Notes under the pieces: generated by a model | Told to the model about the DNA's origin: nothing | The model's input: the letters and a program-made list of their open reading frames with translations, nothing else | The model's database searches: none | Made by a program: the position numbers and the translations under genes | Origin: Patagioenas fasciata | Taxonomy: Eukaryota > Chordata > Aves > Columbiformes > Columbidae | NCBI RefSeq assembly: GCF_037038585.1 | Contig: NC_092520.1 | Coordinates: forward strand, 16,313,001 to 16,377,000 | DNA length: 64,000 nt | Direction: 5' to 3' | Part shown: positions 35,931 to 48,826 of the stretch, piece after piece | Numbering within the stretch: the stretch's first letter is position 1 | Layout: each line of letters starts with the position of its first letter

Positions 35931-38396
35931 GTTCTTCAGTGGTGATGTTGTTCTTGCATGTGTGTAACATTTTTTTATAAGTGCAGATGAGACCATTTCA
36001 TTGCTTGATAAGGCTCTAAGTTGTAATTTCAATGTTACACAAGAGTGACACTGTCCACTGACTTTATTGTGTGAGGATCTCAGGATCAGAAATAAAATGC
36101 TTAGTGGGAAAGAGTGGTTTTCTATGGACTTTTGACTTTGAAAAGAAATTGAAGCAACTAATAGGGAAAGTGACTCCAGTATATGATCCCAGATGCTGTC
36201 CTTTAATTATGCACTTGGATACTCTTCAGTCATATATTCACTCATTGCTAGTTTCCTGTAACAGATACCATTTTGCCACACTGAGCAGGACACAAAGAAC
36301 TTCAGATGTAGGCACAGAGTGGGATAAACTGCTTCTGTATCTGCAGGATGCTCTGCATCTGTTACACAAATAGGTGTGTGTGAGCAGGGTTCAGTATTTG
36401 TATATATGTTTTATGTCCGTGTTTATGCATATCTGTGTTCATACATGATGAGACCGAGGTGGTTTTGGTAGCTGTTAGTGAGCAGGGTAGAAACTGAAAA
36501 TATAATAGATTTTGAAATCCTTTGCTACAACACACTCCCCAGAAGTTATCAGCAGTCCGTGATCCTGAGTAAATGTGTGTGATCTACATGTCGCATGCTC
36601 TTTTCCAGACATAGTAACATGAGAGACAGGCCCAGAATTTAAGATATTCTGCCTCCAACCTTGACTTCCCTTCAGCACTGTACAGGAAGGCAATCAACCT
36701 GTTTTTAGTGCTTTATGTATGTAAACCTCACCATAAGGGAAGCAATACCGAGGTTTATCGAAATTTCCTCATCCTGGGGTAGTATGTTTGACCTGTAAAC
36801 ATTGCAACAGTGGTCTTGTTGCTGCATGTTACTGACACACTGAAAAAATTATTTAGTTCAGAAAAAATGATTTAGCCCTGACAAAATTCTGCTACAGACA
36901 AGACGAATATCCTGAGAGAAATACTTGGTTAGAGAATGTGACAGCTGGTATCACAGGTTGCTTTAGGGCTCCGAACATCAGATTTCTTTTTCCTTTTCAG
37001 AAGCACGACTAGCAGGTTTCCATTTGACCTCCGGCTGAAAGAAATGACAAGAAAAGTGAGAGCCTGGGGCGTATCGTTGGCTTTACTCTGTAATTTTCTA
37101 ATAAAAATTAATTTGTAAATAGTTGATTGAATTACAACTCTCTATACGTGAGAAAAACCTTGATTTCTCATGTTAGTTCCAGAATATACAGTATACCAAA
37201 ATGTGCGATCACATTACAATAGCCACGTTGCCTTCTAAACCACACAAAGCTAAACGGTGTTAAAAACTATAAAAGAAAGATTAGAACAAGCTGAAGTGGG
37301 AAAAGAAATCAGAATGAAACCAGTCATACTCTCATTTTAAAAAATGTCCCTGATCATCCTGTAAAACTGCCTAAGTTGGGCATTGCTTTGCTCTGAAACC
37401 ATCACAGCTGTTACTACATTGGTTGAAAATAGCTACACTAGCAATTAGCACTGTAAAAGTTTTGGATAATTTTCTGCATAATTCCAAATTGCTGTTTGTG
37501 GGAAATACCTCCTTAAGATACACCTGCAAGCCAGGTGTATGTGGCAGGGAAAGTTCATTGTATATAGGACAGGTTGTATTTCATTCACAAATAGTTTATT
37601 AATTGAGGAATATCGTTCAGTGAACCCGAGGTGAATATGAATTTGTGTCACACTCAATAAATAGTTTCAGGTAAATGAAGATTGAGGCTGTTGTGTTATC
37701 TTACGATTGGAAGGGATCTAACTTCTAGTGTGGATGTGGATACTGCCTCCCATCCCGTTGACTACATATTTGTGCCAGGTGGAACAGTTCCACAAGGAAA
37801 GGTGGTGACATCTTGCTTAGCATTAGATCCTGCCTTTAGTGGATATAGGACTTGGATTAAACGCCCGGGCCACAGTTTTCCATGTAAAGTTTCCAACCAC
37901 TTGCACATATCTATTTCCGCAAATCTAGCCCTGTCTTACATTAAGAAATTCAGGAGGATTTTTAAACTGCAAAATGTGCATTTTTTTAACTTGAAAATGG
38001 TGAAAAAATGAAACTGTGAGTCAAATTGTAACTTATTGTTTAATATTAGTTTTGGAAAAAAACAAGTTATTTACATTTTAGCTGTTTTGGTAATTATTTT
38101 GTTGTTTGTGGAAACATTAATCTTATACAACTAAGTTCAATGATGCAAGATGCTAAGAGCTTTGGCCCTAGTCTGACAAAACATTTCATCTTAAAATATT
38201 TGCATGATCCTTTTGAAGTTTTGTAGGGATGATGTAGGTGCTTAAAATTAAGCACATGCTTGAACACTTTGTTGTTGTTAGACATGAGAATTTCTAAAGC
38301 GGGTGTTGAAACAGTGTTTGTGGATTTCTTTCCATGGTGTTATCATGACAGATACATAACAGGTTTAATTAAGCCTTGCGCCATGCAATTCTCAAT
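35931..38396. other. Intergenic DNA, possible further decayed exon
   Basis: No gene was recognised. A frame at 37682-38011 contains GKVVTSC and a Trp 16 residues later, weakly resembling the second contactin Ig domain; this is too weak to annotate as such. Confidence 0.4.
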
Positions 38397-38401
38397 CCTT
38401 C

Positions 38402-38467
<66 letters not shown>

Positions 38468-38890
38468 CTCTTTCTTTCTCTCTTTCTCTCTTTCTCTCTT
38501 TCTCTCTTTCTCTCTTTCTCTCTTTCTCTCTTTCTCTCTTTCTCTCTTTCTCTCTTTCTCTCTTTCTCTCTCTCTCTCTTTCTCTCTCTCTCTTTCATTC
38601 TCTCTTTCTCTCTCTCTTTCTCTCTTTCTCTCTCTCTCTCTTTCTTTCTCTCTTTCTCTCTCTCTCTCTTTCTCTCTTTCTCTCTCTCTTTCTTTCTCTC
38701 TTTCTCTCTTTCTCTCTTTCTCTCTCTCTTTCTCTCTTTCTTTCTCTCTCTCTCTTTCTCTCTTTCTCTCTTTCTCTTTCTCTCTTTCTCTCTTTCTCTC
38801 TCTTTTTTTCTCCCTTTCTCTTTCTCTCTTTCTTTCTTTCTCTCTTTCTCTCTTTCTCTCTTTCTCTCTCTCTTTCTCTCTTTCTCTCTT

Positions 38891-38923
<33 letters not shown>

Positions 38924-39106
38924 TTCTCTCTCTTTTTCTCCCTTTCCCTTTCTCCCTTTCTCCCTTTCTCTCTTTCTCTCTTTCTCTCTTTCTCTCTCTT
39001 TTTTCCTCCCTTTCTCTTTCTCTCTTTCTCTCTTTCTCTCTTTCTCTCTTTCTCTCTTTCTCTCTTTCTCTCTTTCTCTCTTTCTCTCTTTCTCCCTTTC
39101 TCCCTT

Positions 39107-39139
<33 letters not shown>

Positions 39140-39387
39140 TTCTCTCTTTCTCTCTTTCTCTCTTTCTCTCTTTCTCTCTTTCTCTCTCTTTTTTCCTCCC
39201 TCTCTCTTTCTCTCTTTCTCTCTCTCTCTTTCTCTCTTTCTCTCTTTCTCTCTTTCTCCCTTTCTCCCTTTCTCTCTTTCTCTCTCTCTCTCTCTTTCTC
39301 TCTTTCTCTCTTTCTCTCTTTCTCTTTCTCTCTTTCTCTCTTTCTCTCTTTCTCTCTTTCTCTCTTTCTCTCTTTCTTCCTTTCTTA
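38397..39387. repeat. 1-kb homopyrimidine array (CTTT / CTCTTT type)
   Basis: An almost pure C/T tract on the forward strand. It begins as perfect (TTTC)n to about 38466, changes to TCTCTTTC units, and is broken by blocks such as TTTTCCTCCC. That block appears at 39001-39010 and 39191-39200 (period 190 bp), and a related one near 38805. The array has open frames of Phe-Leu-Ser or Lys-Arg-Glu composition that are not genes. Confidence 0.97.
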
Positions 39388-39867
39388 AAGTGAGTAAATA
39401 GAATAAAATAATGAGCTTTACGCTTTAAAAATAGCCTTATGAGAGTCAAGTATATTCAGGAGTGATATTCCTGGAAAAGCTTTGGGACAAAAATACTCAC
39501 CTTGTCTCCTGGAACTCCCTTTCCACACAAAGCACCCAGCATGTCTTCAGGAACGGTCTCCTGACCCTGTCTACAGTGACTGGTCTATAATAGCGTAAGA
39601 CCAGCTGAGAGCTCTGGCAGACTGGCTACTTGTATTTCTGTCCCTGTAGTTCTGCTTTTGAAGGTCTCTGAGAACTGCAGTGAGCTTTTATTTTTCCATC
39701 GCTACATCATCGTTTAAAGACCAACTGCCTTGCCCCCGTATTAGATCACTTAAATTGCAGAGAAAACCCAGTTCTTTCCTGTTTACAAAAGCGAATGTTT
39801 TCTTTCCTTCAAGAGAAAACTTCCTGCTCTGCTATGACTCTCAGATTATTATCCATTATTGATTTTT
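39388..39867. other. Intergenic DNA, nothing recognised
   Basis: Short unique stretch between the pyrimidine array and the CR1 ORF1 remnant. No coding or repeat similarity was recognised. Confidence 0.5.
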
Positions 39868-40195
39868 CAGATAGGCAGCGATGGAGTTGTAGCAGGAAGC
39901 CCGAGGGTGATTGAGGGGGACTTCAGGGCCTTGGGAGAACTGGTTAAGGGATCAGGAGCACAAGCCATGTTCTCCTCTATCCCTCAAATTGCAGGCTATG
40001 ATGAGGAAAATACAGGAAGACCCAGCAGGTCAATATCTGGCTCTGAGCGTGGTGTCATCAGAATTTTGGGTTTTTTGATCATGGGTCTATTTATACAACA
40101 TCAGGCCTGCTGGTGATGAAGAGGGTGCACCTTCAAAGGGGGAAAAGGATCTTTGTGCAGGAGCTAGCAGGGCTCATTCAAAGAGCTTCCAGGAT
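39868..40195 (+). mobile_element. Decayed CR1 ORF1 esterase segment
   Basis: The forward frame reads VIEGDFRALGELVKGSGAQ, then FSSIPQIAG. After a frame change it reads KRVHLQRGKRIFVQELAG and LIQRAS. These blocks resemble the SGNH-esterase-like domain encoded by ORF1 of CR1 elements, in which the VHL..GK block carries the catalytic His. The central part has diverged and the reading frame is broken. No CR1 ORF2 follows, so the copy was cut short. Confidence 0.6.
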
Positions 40196-43100
40196 ATTCA
40201 GAATGAACTTCATGCTAGATGATTTTTTAGGCTGTTAGATAAACTAGTGCCGAGGTACTAGCTAGGACAGCTGCCTGGCAGTCATCTAAACTGCTAGTGA
40301 TTGTTGCTCCTGATGCTTTGATTAAGACATCTAAGGTCTGTAGCATTTGTAAGTGAGATAAAAACAGAAAGCTGATTACCACTTATATAAGTGTTCCCAA
40401 GTTCTAGCATGTAGTTAATTCAGGGGAAGGGGAGGATTTTGTTTTATACTGCTGCCTCTTCTGTAGTAACCAAGAGGCTGAACAAACAGAACTGAGGGCC
40501 AGTCGTGTGAGATATTGTATAACCATGATGAAAACACAGTTAACAACTGAAAGTTTTACAACAGAAATTAAAGCAAAGAGATAACAGGGCAATAAAAATC
40601 TGAAGAAGACAGCATGCAAAGGTTAGGATTGGTGCTTTAAGTGACAGGTATGCTGGATCCCTAAGCACTGCAGAGTGTTTTTGCCAAAATCCAACATTAG
40701 GCCAAAATATGAAGATGGGCAATGTAATGGGGGATGGAATTTGTGGGGACTTTTTCTAATGCTTGAAGGTCAGAGAGGACATGGAAAAATGATTGAACTG
40801 ACCTAGCAAGCAGCAAAGATGCACACAGTTGGCAGAGGCTTCTAAATAAGTGGTCACGTTCCTCAGCTTACATACACATATACAGAGTATGTGCAAGGTG
40901 TCCCACATGCAAAGTGCTTCTATGCTGTAGAAATTGTGCTGTGGGAGCAAATAGCCCAATGGAAATTACTGACCAACATTTACCCATCATCTTGAACATA
41001 ATTTGCAATGTGTGTGAACTCTGAGCTGTTTGAACTAGCCCAATAGTGATATGATAGCAGCATTTGGCTTTGTAGCCATAGCAAACACAGATAAGAGAAG
41101 TGATTTTGTTCTTGATTATTCTGGCTTCTTATAAAAACTGATATCTTCCTTATTATTATAAGATATTCTACTCACTGCTAAATAAAAGTTGGATTTTTTT
41201 TTTATTTTTTTTTTACATCAGGACTAGGTAATCATCTAATAGTTTGGAAAATTATTTCAAAGAGAAGTCTAAGTGGTTGAGTTTTATTTGTGAAGCTAAG
41301 GCATATTTAAAAGAGTATCGTGCTGATAGTAGTGCTATTCCAGCATTTTGACTTCTGCTCAAATGATTACCTAAATTCTCATTCCCAAGAGGTAAAATCT
41401 TAAATCTTTTTATGCAAAGAAGCAATCCCTGTTCCCGTTTCTGGCACTGAGAGCAGGAATGAAGAAAACAATATGACTTAAGAAAATAAAGTTAAACCAT
41501 TTCTTCACCATGATTCTTTCTCACCTCTTCTACTGCTCTTTCCATTCACATTCAGAACCACTAGGAGATATTAAAGGAAGCTTGACTCAAAAATGTTTCT
41601 GATAAGCCAAATTAACAACAAAGACACCATTCCAATATAGTTTTCTACTGTTGATTTTTTTAAGCGCTGTCAGTTCATACCGCATTTTTCCACAAGTGTT
41701 AAAAAATACAACCTCATTGGGAGCATTAAAGCAACACCTGGCAGTCTTTTAATATATTTTGCAATAATTTTCCCTTTCGTCCTTAACTGCTCTGAGTTGT
41801 TGTTGTAACCATCATGACAAAGAAAGGCTCTGCTAGTTATAGGTTATTATTATAATGATAACATTTTTAATGTATGTTTTCAACAGCAGCTTATTTTCTT
41901 TTTTTCTGTCTAACTGTAGGATTTCCCATCTCACACTTAGCAGGATTTCTGAGATTCCCTGTCTAATATGATGAAAGAGATCTTATATATTACTGGCACT
42001 CATTAGCCTTAGGATGTGGAGAAGGTTTCCTGGGGCAATGTTCTTTGTTGCTGCTTGGTGGCTCACATTCTCCTATGGATCAGCCCCAGGTGACACTTCT
42101 TATCTAAGGGAATGACTATTTTGAGTTATTCTAGGCTCCATTTTATTGGAGCGCTTGATTATAAATCTAGGCTATTCTTTCCATACTGACAATATGAAGA
42201 TTCTTGATCTTCCTCTCTGCCCTGTCACTTCTCATCCCTACTTAGATTCCAGCAGTTTCATCTCCATTTTTCGACCATTGGTAGCTGTATGGAAAAGGTT
42301 CTGGGGAGACTGCAGAGTTGCTTCTATCACTTCAAAAGGGAAAGATGGAAATGTTACCGTCTTACCATGTTCTTATGTTACTATGCACTGATATATTCCA
42401 ACTCAACTCAGCTGTGAATTATTTTCAGTTTACTCTATAAATGCTGAATATTGCAAATTTTGTAAAGAATGTGAGACTACACTTGGAGCAAGTCTAAGAG
42501 TGTTAGTTCAGCCAAGCAGACAAGGAATTGTGCAGGGCCACAGCAAAACAACTCAGTGCGAGAAACACTTAGGAACAACCTAAACCCAGTATTTTTTTGG
42601 TAGAAGAAAGAAATTTTAGTGATGACCTGAAGATAACAATGCGGAGTGTGTTCAACTCAAGAATCCACCTAAAGTTCCAGGACTGGAGGGGCAGAATTCA
42701 TTTCAGCTATTTCTAGACATCGGTAAACAGTGAATATATGATTTCTGCTGGAAGTCCGCATTAGGATGAAAATAACTGCTCCAGAAAGTACCAAATAGAG
42801 AAAGAGTGCATCCTTGGTTTCATTCTTTAAATACACTCTTTATTTATTCTATTTATTATTTTTGTGTTAGAGCTTACCTCTACTGATTTCTAGCTTTTTG
42901 TGTCACTTGGCTGATTCACTTCAAAGGAAGATGGAAAAGTCCCAGTTCGAGCTCTTCCTGATCCCACATCCAGTCACAAATGACAAGAACATTGTGATCG
43001 ATCTTTTGCAAAGCTCATTTTCATAAAGAATAAATTGTTTGTTTATCAGGTAGCCATTGATTTCAGATTAATGTTTCAACTCTGAGTGATTATTTGTGAG

Positions 43101-44487
43101 AAGTAGTATGTAATCAGGAATGCCACCACAACACTGTCATGTAATTGAAAATAAAAGATACTTAACATTAGAGACTCCAATTTATCTTTAGAATTTTTTC
43201 ACAAACAGCAGTTAATGAAATGAGCAAATGCTTTTAGCAATATACTGTATTCTGTAATTCATGTCTGAACTGTCTAGATTGGCACTGAATGCAAAGTGGT
43301 TTTTTGGCACCATGTCACTTTGCTCCTGGATGTCTCTGCTTTGAGTGCAAAGCTCCATCTAGAGAAAGCCCATCATAATAACACAGATCACTTTGGCCCT
43401 TTAGAGCAGGATGGTGTCCCTAGGTAGTGGGACAGTGATTATGAAAAGGACTTAGAATTCTTGGTAGATAATTAGTTACACGTGATCTTGCAATGTGAGG
43501 TTTAGTGCAATCCTTATGTAAATATATAAGGATATCTGAGAAAGGAGCAGGAGGGGTTCATGAGGGTTCTCTGTTTTTTTCACCCTTTTATTTGACATTA
43601 TAAATGACTGCTGGAATAGATCTGTTCTACAAATTAAAAAGGTTGTTGATGAGCAGTGTATCAGCCTGGTTAGATCCATTCTTGTGGCCAAGCTGAAGGC
43701 CTCTACTGTTTTCTGTTTTCTAATGTGGATGTGTTTCCCTGTCCCTGAGCAGCCTGCTGCTTTTCTCTATTCTTGTTTTATTGTCTGTGAACATTATTTT
43801 TAGGGCTGACAGAAAACAGTAACAATTTCCACCCCCAGATAATTTTCCTTAGTCTTTTCCAATAAACAGTGATTATCTGTGGTTCTCTGGCTTGTGGTGG
43901 TTCCTGCTGTAACAATAATCAAAACAGAAAATATTTTCTCTAGTCCTTTGCTAACATTTTTAGTCTTATAGATAAATCCAAAATAACTCCATTGACGTCA
44001 GTGGAGCTACTTCAGATTGACACTGCTGAAACTGAAAACACAATTATGATACTATTAAGAACATCCTGTTTGAGGTGGGTTTTGTTGAAGATATAATTTT
44101 ATAAAAACAGAAAAAAAAGCATCTTCAAATTGGATGAAATTTCCAGTTAACACTATCAAGGAAAAGCCAAGAGGAAGGTACCATGACAGGCCATACTTCA
44201 TACTTCTGCAGCTCATCAGCTCTTTCCCATGATATATCTGTGAGTTTTTTTCCTGTGGCAGCTTTAATATACATTGCTAAGGCTGGAATTGCTGCTGATG
44301 TCATGAAATTTATTCACCAGAGATCTTATTCCCCTGTTAACACCATGTATTGCTGGCTCTCCTCTAGACTATTAACAGTTAAGCCCCATTATAGAATTAA
44401 AAGCTGAAACCACAGGAGCCTTTGTGGGCAGCCAAGTTCCTGTGCAGAGCTGGGGTGGGAGATCAGCTACCCCATGGCTGAGTTTTC
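40196..44487. other. Intergenic DNA, nothing recognised
   Basis: AT-rich unique DNA with an interrupted T run at 41189-41214. Candidate short frames were examined and none matched a known protein. Confidence 0.5.
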
Positions 44488-44690
44488 ACAGTATCACAGT
44501 ATGTTTGGGATTGGAAGGGACCTCAAAAGATTTTCCAGTCCAATCCCCCTGCTGGAGCAGGAACACCTAGGTGAGGTCACACAGAACATGTCCAGGTGGG
44601 TTTTGAATGTCTCCAGAGTAGGAGACTCCACAACCTCCCTGGGCAGCCTGTTCCAGTGCTCTGTCACCCTCACTGAGAAGAAGTTATGAA
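44488..44690 (-). mobile_element. CR1 3' fragment, reverse orientation
   Basis: The 200-bp sequence starts TATCACAGTATGTTTGGGAT and continues through CCTGGGCAGCCTGTTCCAGT to CACTGAGAAGAAGTTAT. It matches the 3' end of the copy at 47309 with few differences, so both belong to one subfamily. Confidence 0.92.
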
Positions 44691-47308
44691 ATCAGACAAG
44701 CTCCACCAAATGTCACTGTTAACACAGAATGTGCAGAAATACCTCATTGGAAGACAAGACAAAGCTGTAGGAGCACGTACTGTTCATGGCATGACCTCTA
44801 TTTTTAATGCCTTTGATATCAGACATGGAGATACAGAAAATGAAGAGTTACAGGCTGCTATATAAACTTCAGAGCAGGACTTACTGTCTCTTCATGTGTT
44901 GAAGGACCATTTTCCTGTAGCTGAAAACTCAAAACAAAGGTGTATTTCTTACCTTGTCCATCCTTGCAGTGTCAAAATAGCCATCTCACTTCATTCCTGA
45001 TGCACTGTCTTTGTATTTTTTACTATTGTTTCTTTTTTTGGTTGGCTGTTTGTTGGGTAAATGAATAAATTAAAAGATAAGTGAAAGTGTCTTTATGCCC
45101 AGTATAACCTTCTTCCTGGCTTTATCTGTATAATTAAATGTTTTCATTTCCAGGATTCTAGAAGAAATTAATCCCAAGGACATCATGCCATGCATTTCAC
45201 TGAGAAGCTCTGGATTAAAGATGATTTTCCAGAGTTGGGCAGCAGAAATGGGAGACTGAAATAAAGGACTGAGATCGTGTTGGAATGTGCATCACCCCCA
45301 CATAGCCAAATTCTGTTACAGTCATCAAGGAGAACAGGAGACAATGTGGACACAGTAATTTACAAAATATCAAAAAATATCTAAAAAGAAGGAGGGATGT
45401 TATGTAAAGAGGTTGACCTGAAAGGAAAAAGCAATGATTTAATACTAGAAAAGGGGAGTTGGTAAGTCCCCCCAGTGCACCTCGAAATGGTATGTATTTA
45501 AACTGTAGAAATAGCTAGTGTTTTGAGTAAAATGCTGTTTCTACTATATTTGGCTGATGAGAAGAGATGGGGATTTTCTGAAATATTTCTGGTGGCTCAG
45601 GAAATAACAGACTTCATCACTTTTTTTGATGTCTTCAGACATACAAGCTGTTTCAAAACATTATAAAATAAGAAAAATTTAAAATTCGGATAAGGAAAAA
45701 GAGCTAGTGCATAAGCTCTGTACATACATCTATATGGAGATATAAATTGATACAAGTCAATTATATTTAAAAGCACTTCTTAAAAGAAAGAAAAATTAAT
45801 GAATAGTACAACTAAAATTATCCAAATGCGTATTTTGTCTTAAACTTTTATTAGACAACAGATGAAGTAGAATCAATAGTGTAGTGTGAATTGAAACTAA
45901 TATTTTCCTGCAGGTCCTGTGCACCTCTTGTACACAGTTCTGCCACAAATATATTGACTTTGACTGCTCGGAATATCACTCTGTGATTGATGGAGTAGGC
46001 TCAGGATATGTGAATAACTGGGTTAGTCCCGATAATAGCTTCTCTAGGGTAGTAATCATGAGTTTTTGAAAACAGGAGTAAAGCCTATCCTTTATATGTG
46101 TATGGTGAAAGGACCCACCAGAAATGTTGATGCATTTGGGAGTTTATTTGCTACTCGTTGTACTATCTGGAACAGCAAAGCGGCGTTTAAATATATTTTT
46201 ATTGAAAAGAGCAGTAGTACAAGCAAGCAAAAATTCAAAGCCCTACCAAAACAAAATACTATGTGATTACCCATTTCTTCTGGATGAAAGAGGAGAGAGC
46301 AGATGCTATTTAAGTGAAGCACTTAGATGTCCTCAGGTGTCTCCCAGAGACAGCATGTAAAAACTTACACAGAATGCAGTAGAATAAAGTGAAGAAGGAA
46401 GAGACAGCACCACACTTGCTAGATTTGCTCTTGTCCCTCCCTAATGATGGGAGATACAGTAATAACTGCTGTGGGCTTGTGGACAGGTGAGATGTGCTTT
46501 ACAACAGGGTGTAAAACCAGTGCGGTTTGCCAAGCTGTACCACTAGATGGAGGCAGATATTGCATAGTTCACATATATTATAGTAAGCAGGGGGAGGTGT
46601 GCCAGTGGCAAGTGGCTTTCCCCAAGCGAGCGGTCCTGTACACGAGGGGGAGCCCAACAGGATCTTGGCAGGACAAGATGCTGCTGACAGCCTGTCAGTG
46701 GTACCATTGCCCTGTCTGAGGACAAAAGTCCTGATCCTACTTTATTTCATATGCTGTGGAGATGCCAGCTGAGTGCTGCTGCCTCTTGGAGATGTCTCCT
46801 TCAAGACACGAAGCTGCCTCACTCCCTCCTTGTGCTGGCCTTGCTGCAGACCAGTCATCTCCTCTGCTCACTGGAAGCTGTCTCCTAGTTGTGTGCCATC
46901 GTCAGGACAGTCTTCCTAGGAATACAGCTCTGGAGTTTTATCCCATTTATCCCATTTCATCACTAGAAAACAGATCTGCTCTTTCCAGTAATTTGTTCTC
47001 ATGCTTTCCTCATCTGTCAGTACTGTGCCTCCTCCAGCATGGTGCATGGATTGTCCCGTGCATTCCTAGAAATGGTTCTTTCTGCACAGTCTTTCCTCTG
47101 ATGATATCTTCTATGTCTGTTTTCTCTTTAAGAAGTACTAGTGAGTGACTTGAGCTCCATAAAGAGTGTGATGTGTCTCTCTTTTGTGCTATGTTCTCTG
47201 TGGGGACACTGGGCAGCAGAACAGGTGCTTTTTGTCAACAATTCAACTTTCCAGGATGCTCCAGGTTGACTCTGGTTGGTTGAGCATCCACATAGGCCGT
47301 GGAGCTCA
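44691..47308. other. Intergenic DNA between CR1 copies
   Basis: No gene was recognised. An exon-like open stretch follows a TTTCCAG at 45142-45154 (reading ILEEINPKDIMPCIS), but no family could be assigned and no donor fits. Confidence 0.4.
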
Positions 47309-48013
47309 GTATCACAGTATGTTTGGGATTGGAAGGGACCTCAGAAGATCATCCAGTCCAATCCCCCTGCCAGAGCAGGAACGCCTAGGTGAGGTTACAC
47401 AGGAATGTGTCCAGGCAGGTTTTGAATGTCTCCAGGGAAGGAGACTCCACAACCTCCCTGGGCAGCCTGTTCCAGTGTCTGTCACCCTCACTGAGAAGAA
47501 GTTTCTTCTCAAATTTAAGTGGAACCTCTTGTGATCCAGCTTGATCCCATTACCCCTTGTCCTATCATTGTTTGCCACCGAGAAGAGCCTGACTCCATCC
47601 TCATGGCACTCACCTTTTACATACTTATAAACATTAACCCCCCTCAGTCTCCTCTTCTCCAAACTAAAGAGCCCCAGCTCCCTCAGCCTTTCTTCATAAG
47701 GGAGATGCTCCACTCCCTTAATCATCTTTGTTGCCCTATGCTGGACCCTCTCCAGCAGTTCCCTGTCCTTCTTGAACTGAGGGGCCCAGAACTGGACACA
47801 ATACTCCAGATGGGGTCTCACCAGGGCAGAGTAGAGGGGAAGGAGAACCTCTCTCGATCTGTTAACCACCCCTCTTCTAATACACCCCAGGATGCCATTG
47901 GCCTTCCTGGCCACAAGTGCACAGTGCTGGCTCATGGTCATCCTGTTGTCCACCAGGACCCCCAGGTCCCTTTCCCCTACACTGCTCTCTAATAGGTCAT
48001 TCCCCAGCCTACA

Positions 48014-48826
48014 CTAGAACCTGGGGTTGTTCCTGCCCAGATGCAGGACTCTACACTTTCCCTTGTTAAATTTCATCAGGTTATTCCCCAGCCAACTCTC
48101 CAGCCTGTCCAGGTCCCGCTGGATGGCAGCACAGCCTTCTGGCGTGTCAGCCACTCCTCCCAGCTTGGTGTCATCAGCAGACTTGCTGATAGTACACTCA
48201 GTTCCCTCGTCCAAATCGTTAATAAATATATTGAATAATATTGGCCCCAGTACTGACCCCTGAGGCACTCCACTAGATACTGGCCTGCAACTGGACTCCA
48301 CACCATTGACCACCACTCTCTGGCTTCTCTCCTTAAGCCAGTTTGCAACCCACCTCACTACTCTATTGTCTAGACCACACCTCCTCAATTTAGCTGTGAG
48401 GATACTATGAGGGACTGTGTCAAAGGCTTTCCTGAAGTCAAGGTAGACCACATCCACCGCTCTGCCGTCATCCATCCACCTTGTTACATTCTCATAAAAG
48501 GCTATGAGGTTGGTCAAGCATGACTTACCCTTGGTGAAGCCATGCTGACTGCCCCTAATAACCCTCTTATCCTTGATATGCCTTGAGATGACACCAAGGA
48601 TAAGCTGTTCCATTACTTTCCCAGGGACAGAGGTGAGGCTGACCGGTCTGTAATTACCCAGCTCCTCCTTCTTGCCCTTTTTGAAGACCGGAGTGACATT
48701 TGCTTTCCTCCAATCCTCGGGCACCTCTCCCATTTCCCAAGACTTGGCAAAGATGATGGAGAGCGGTCCAGCAATGACTTCAGCCAGCTCCCTCAGCACC
48801 CGCGGGTGCATCTCATCTGGACCCAT
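48014..48826 (-). pseudogene. CR1 reverse transcriptase, broken
   Basis: A 270-codon frame holding the non-LTR reverse-transcriptase blocks: [64 protein letters not shown] and ADDTKLGG. The residue before ADD is Ser, whereas the usual one is Phe. Both catalytic Asp remain. The frame stops soon after [12 protein letters not shown]. Confidence 0.9.

Noticed and set aside
38260-39449. Long open frames of Leu-Ser-Phe or Lys-Arg-Glu composition
   Set aside because: They are translations of the CTTT/CTCTTT array and have no protein-like complexity.
42017-42090. Met-initiated hydrophobic stretch (MWRRFPGAMFFVAAWW) followed by a GT, resembling a signal-peptide exon
   Set aside because: No continuing exon or family match; short hydrophobic frames are common by chance.
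45142-45261. Exon-like stretch after TTTCCAG reading ILEEINPKDIMPCIS
   Set aside because: No family recognised, stop after about 35 codons, no supporting neighbour exon.
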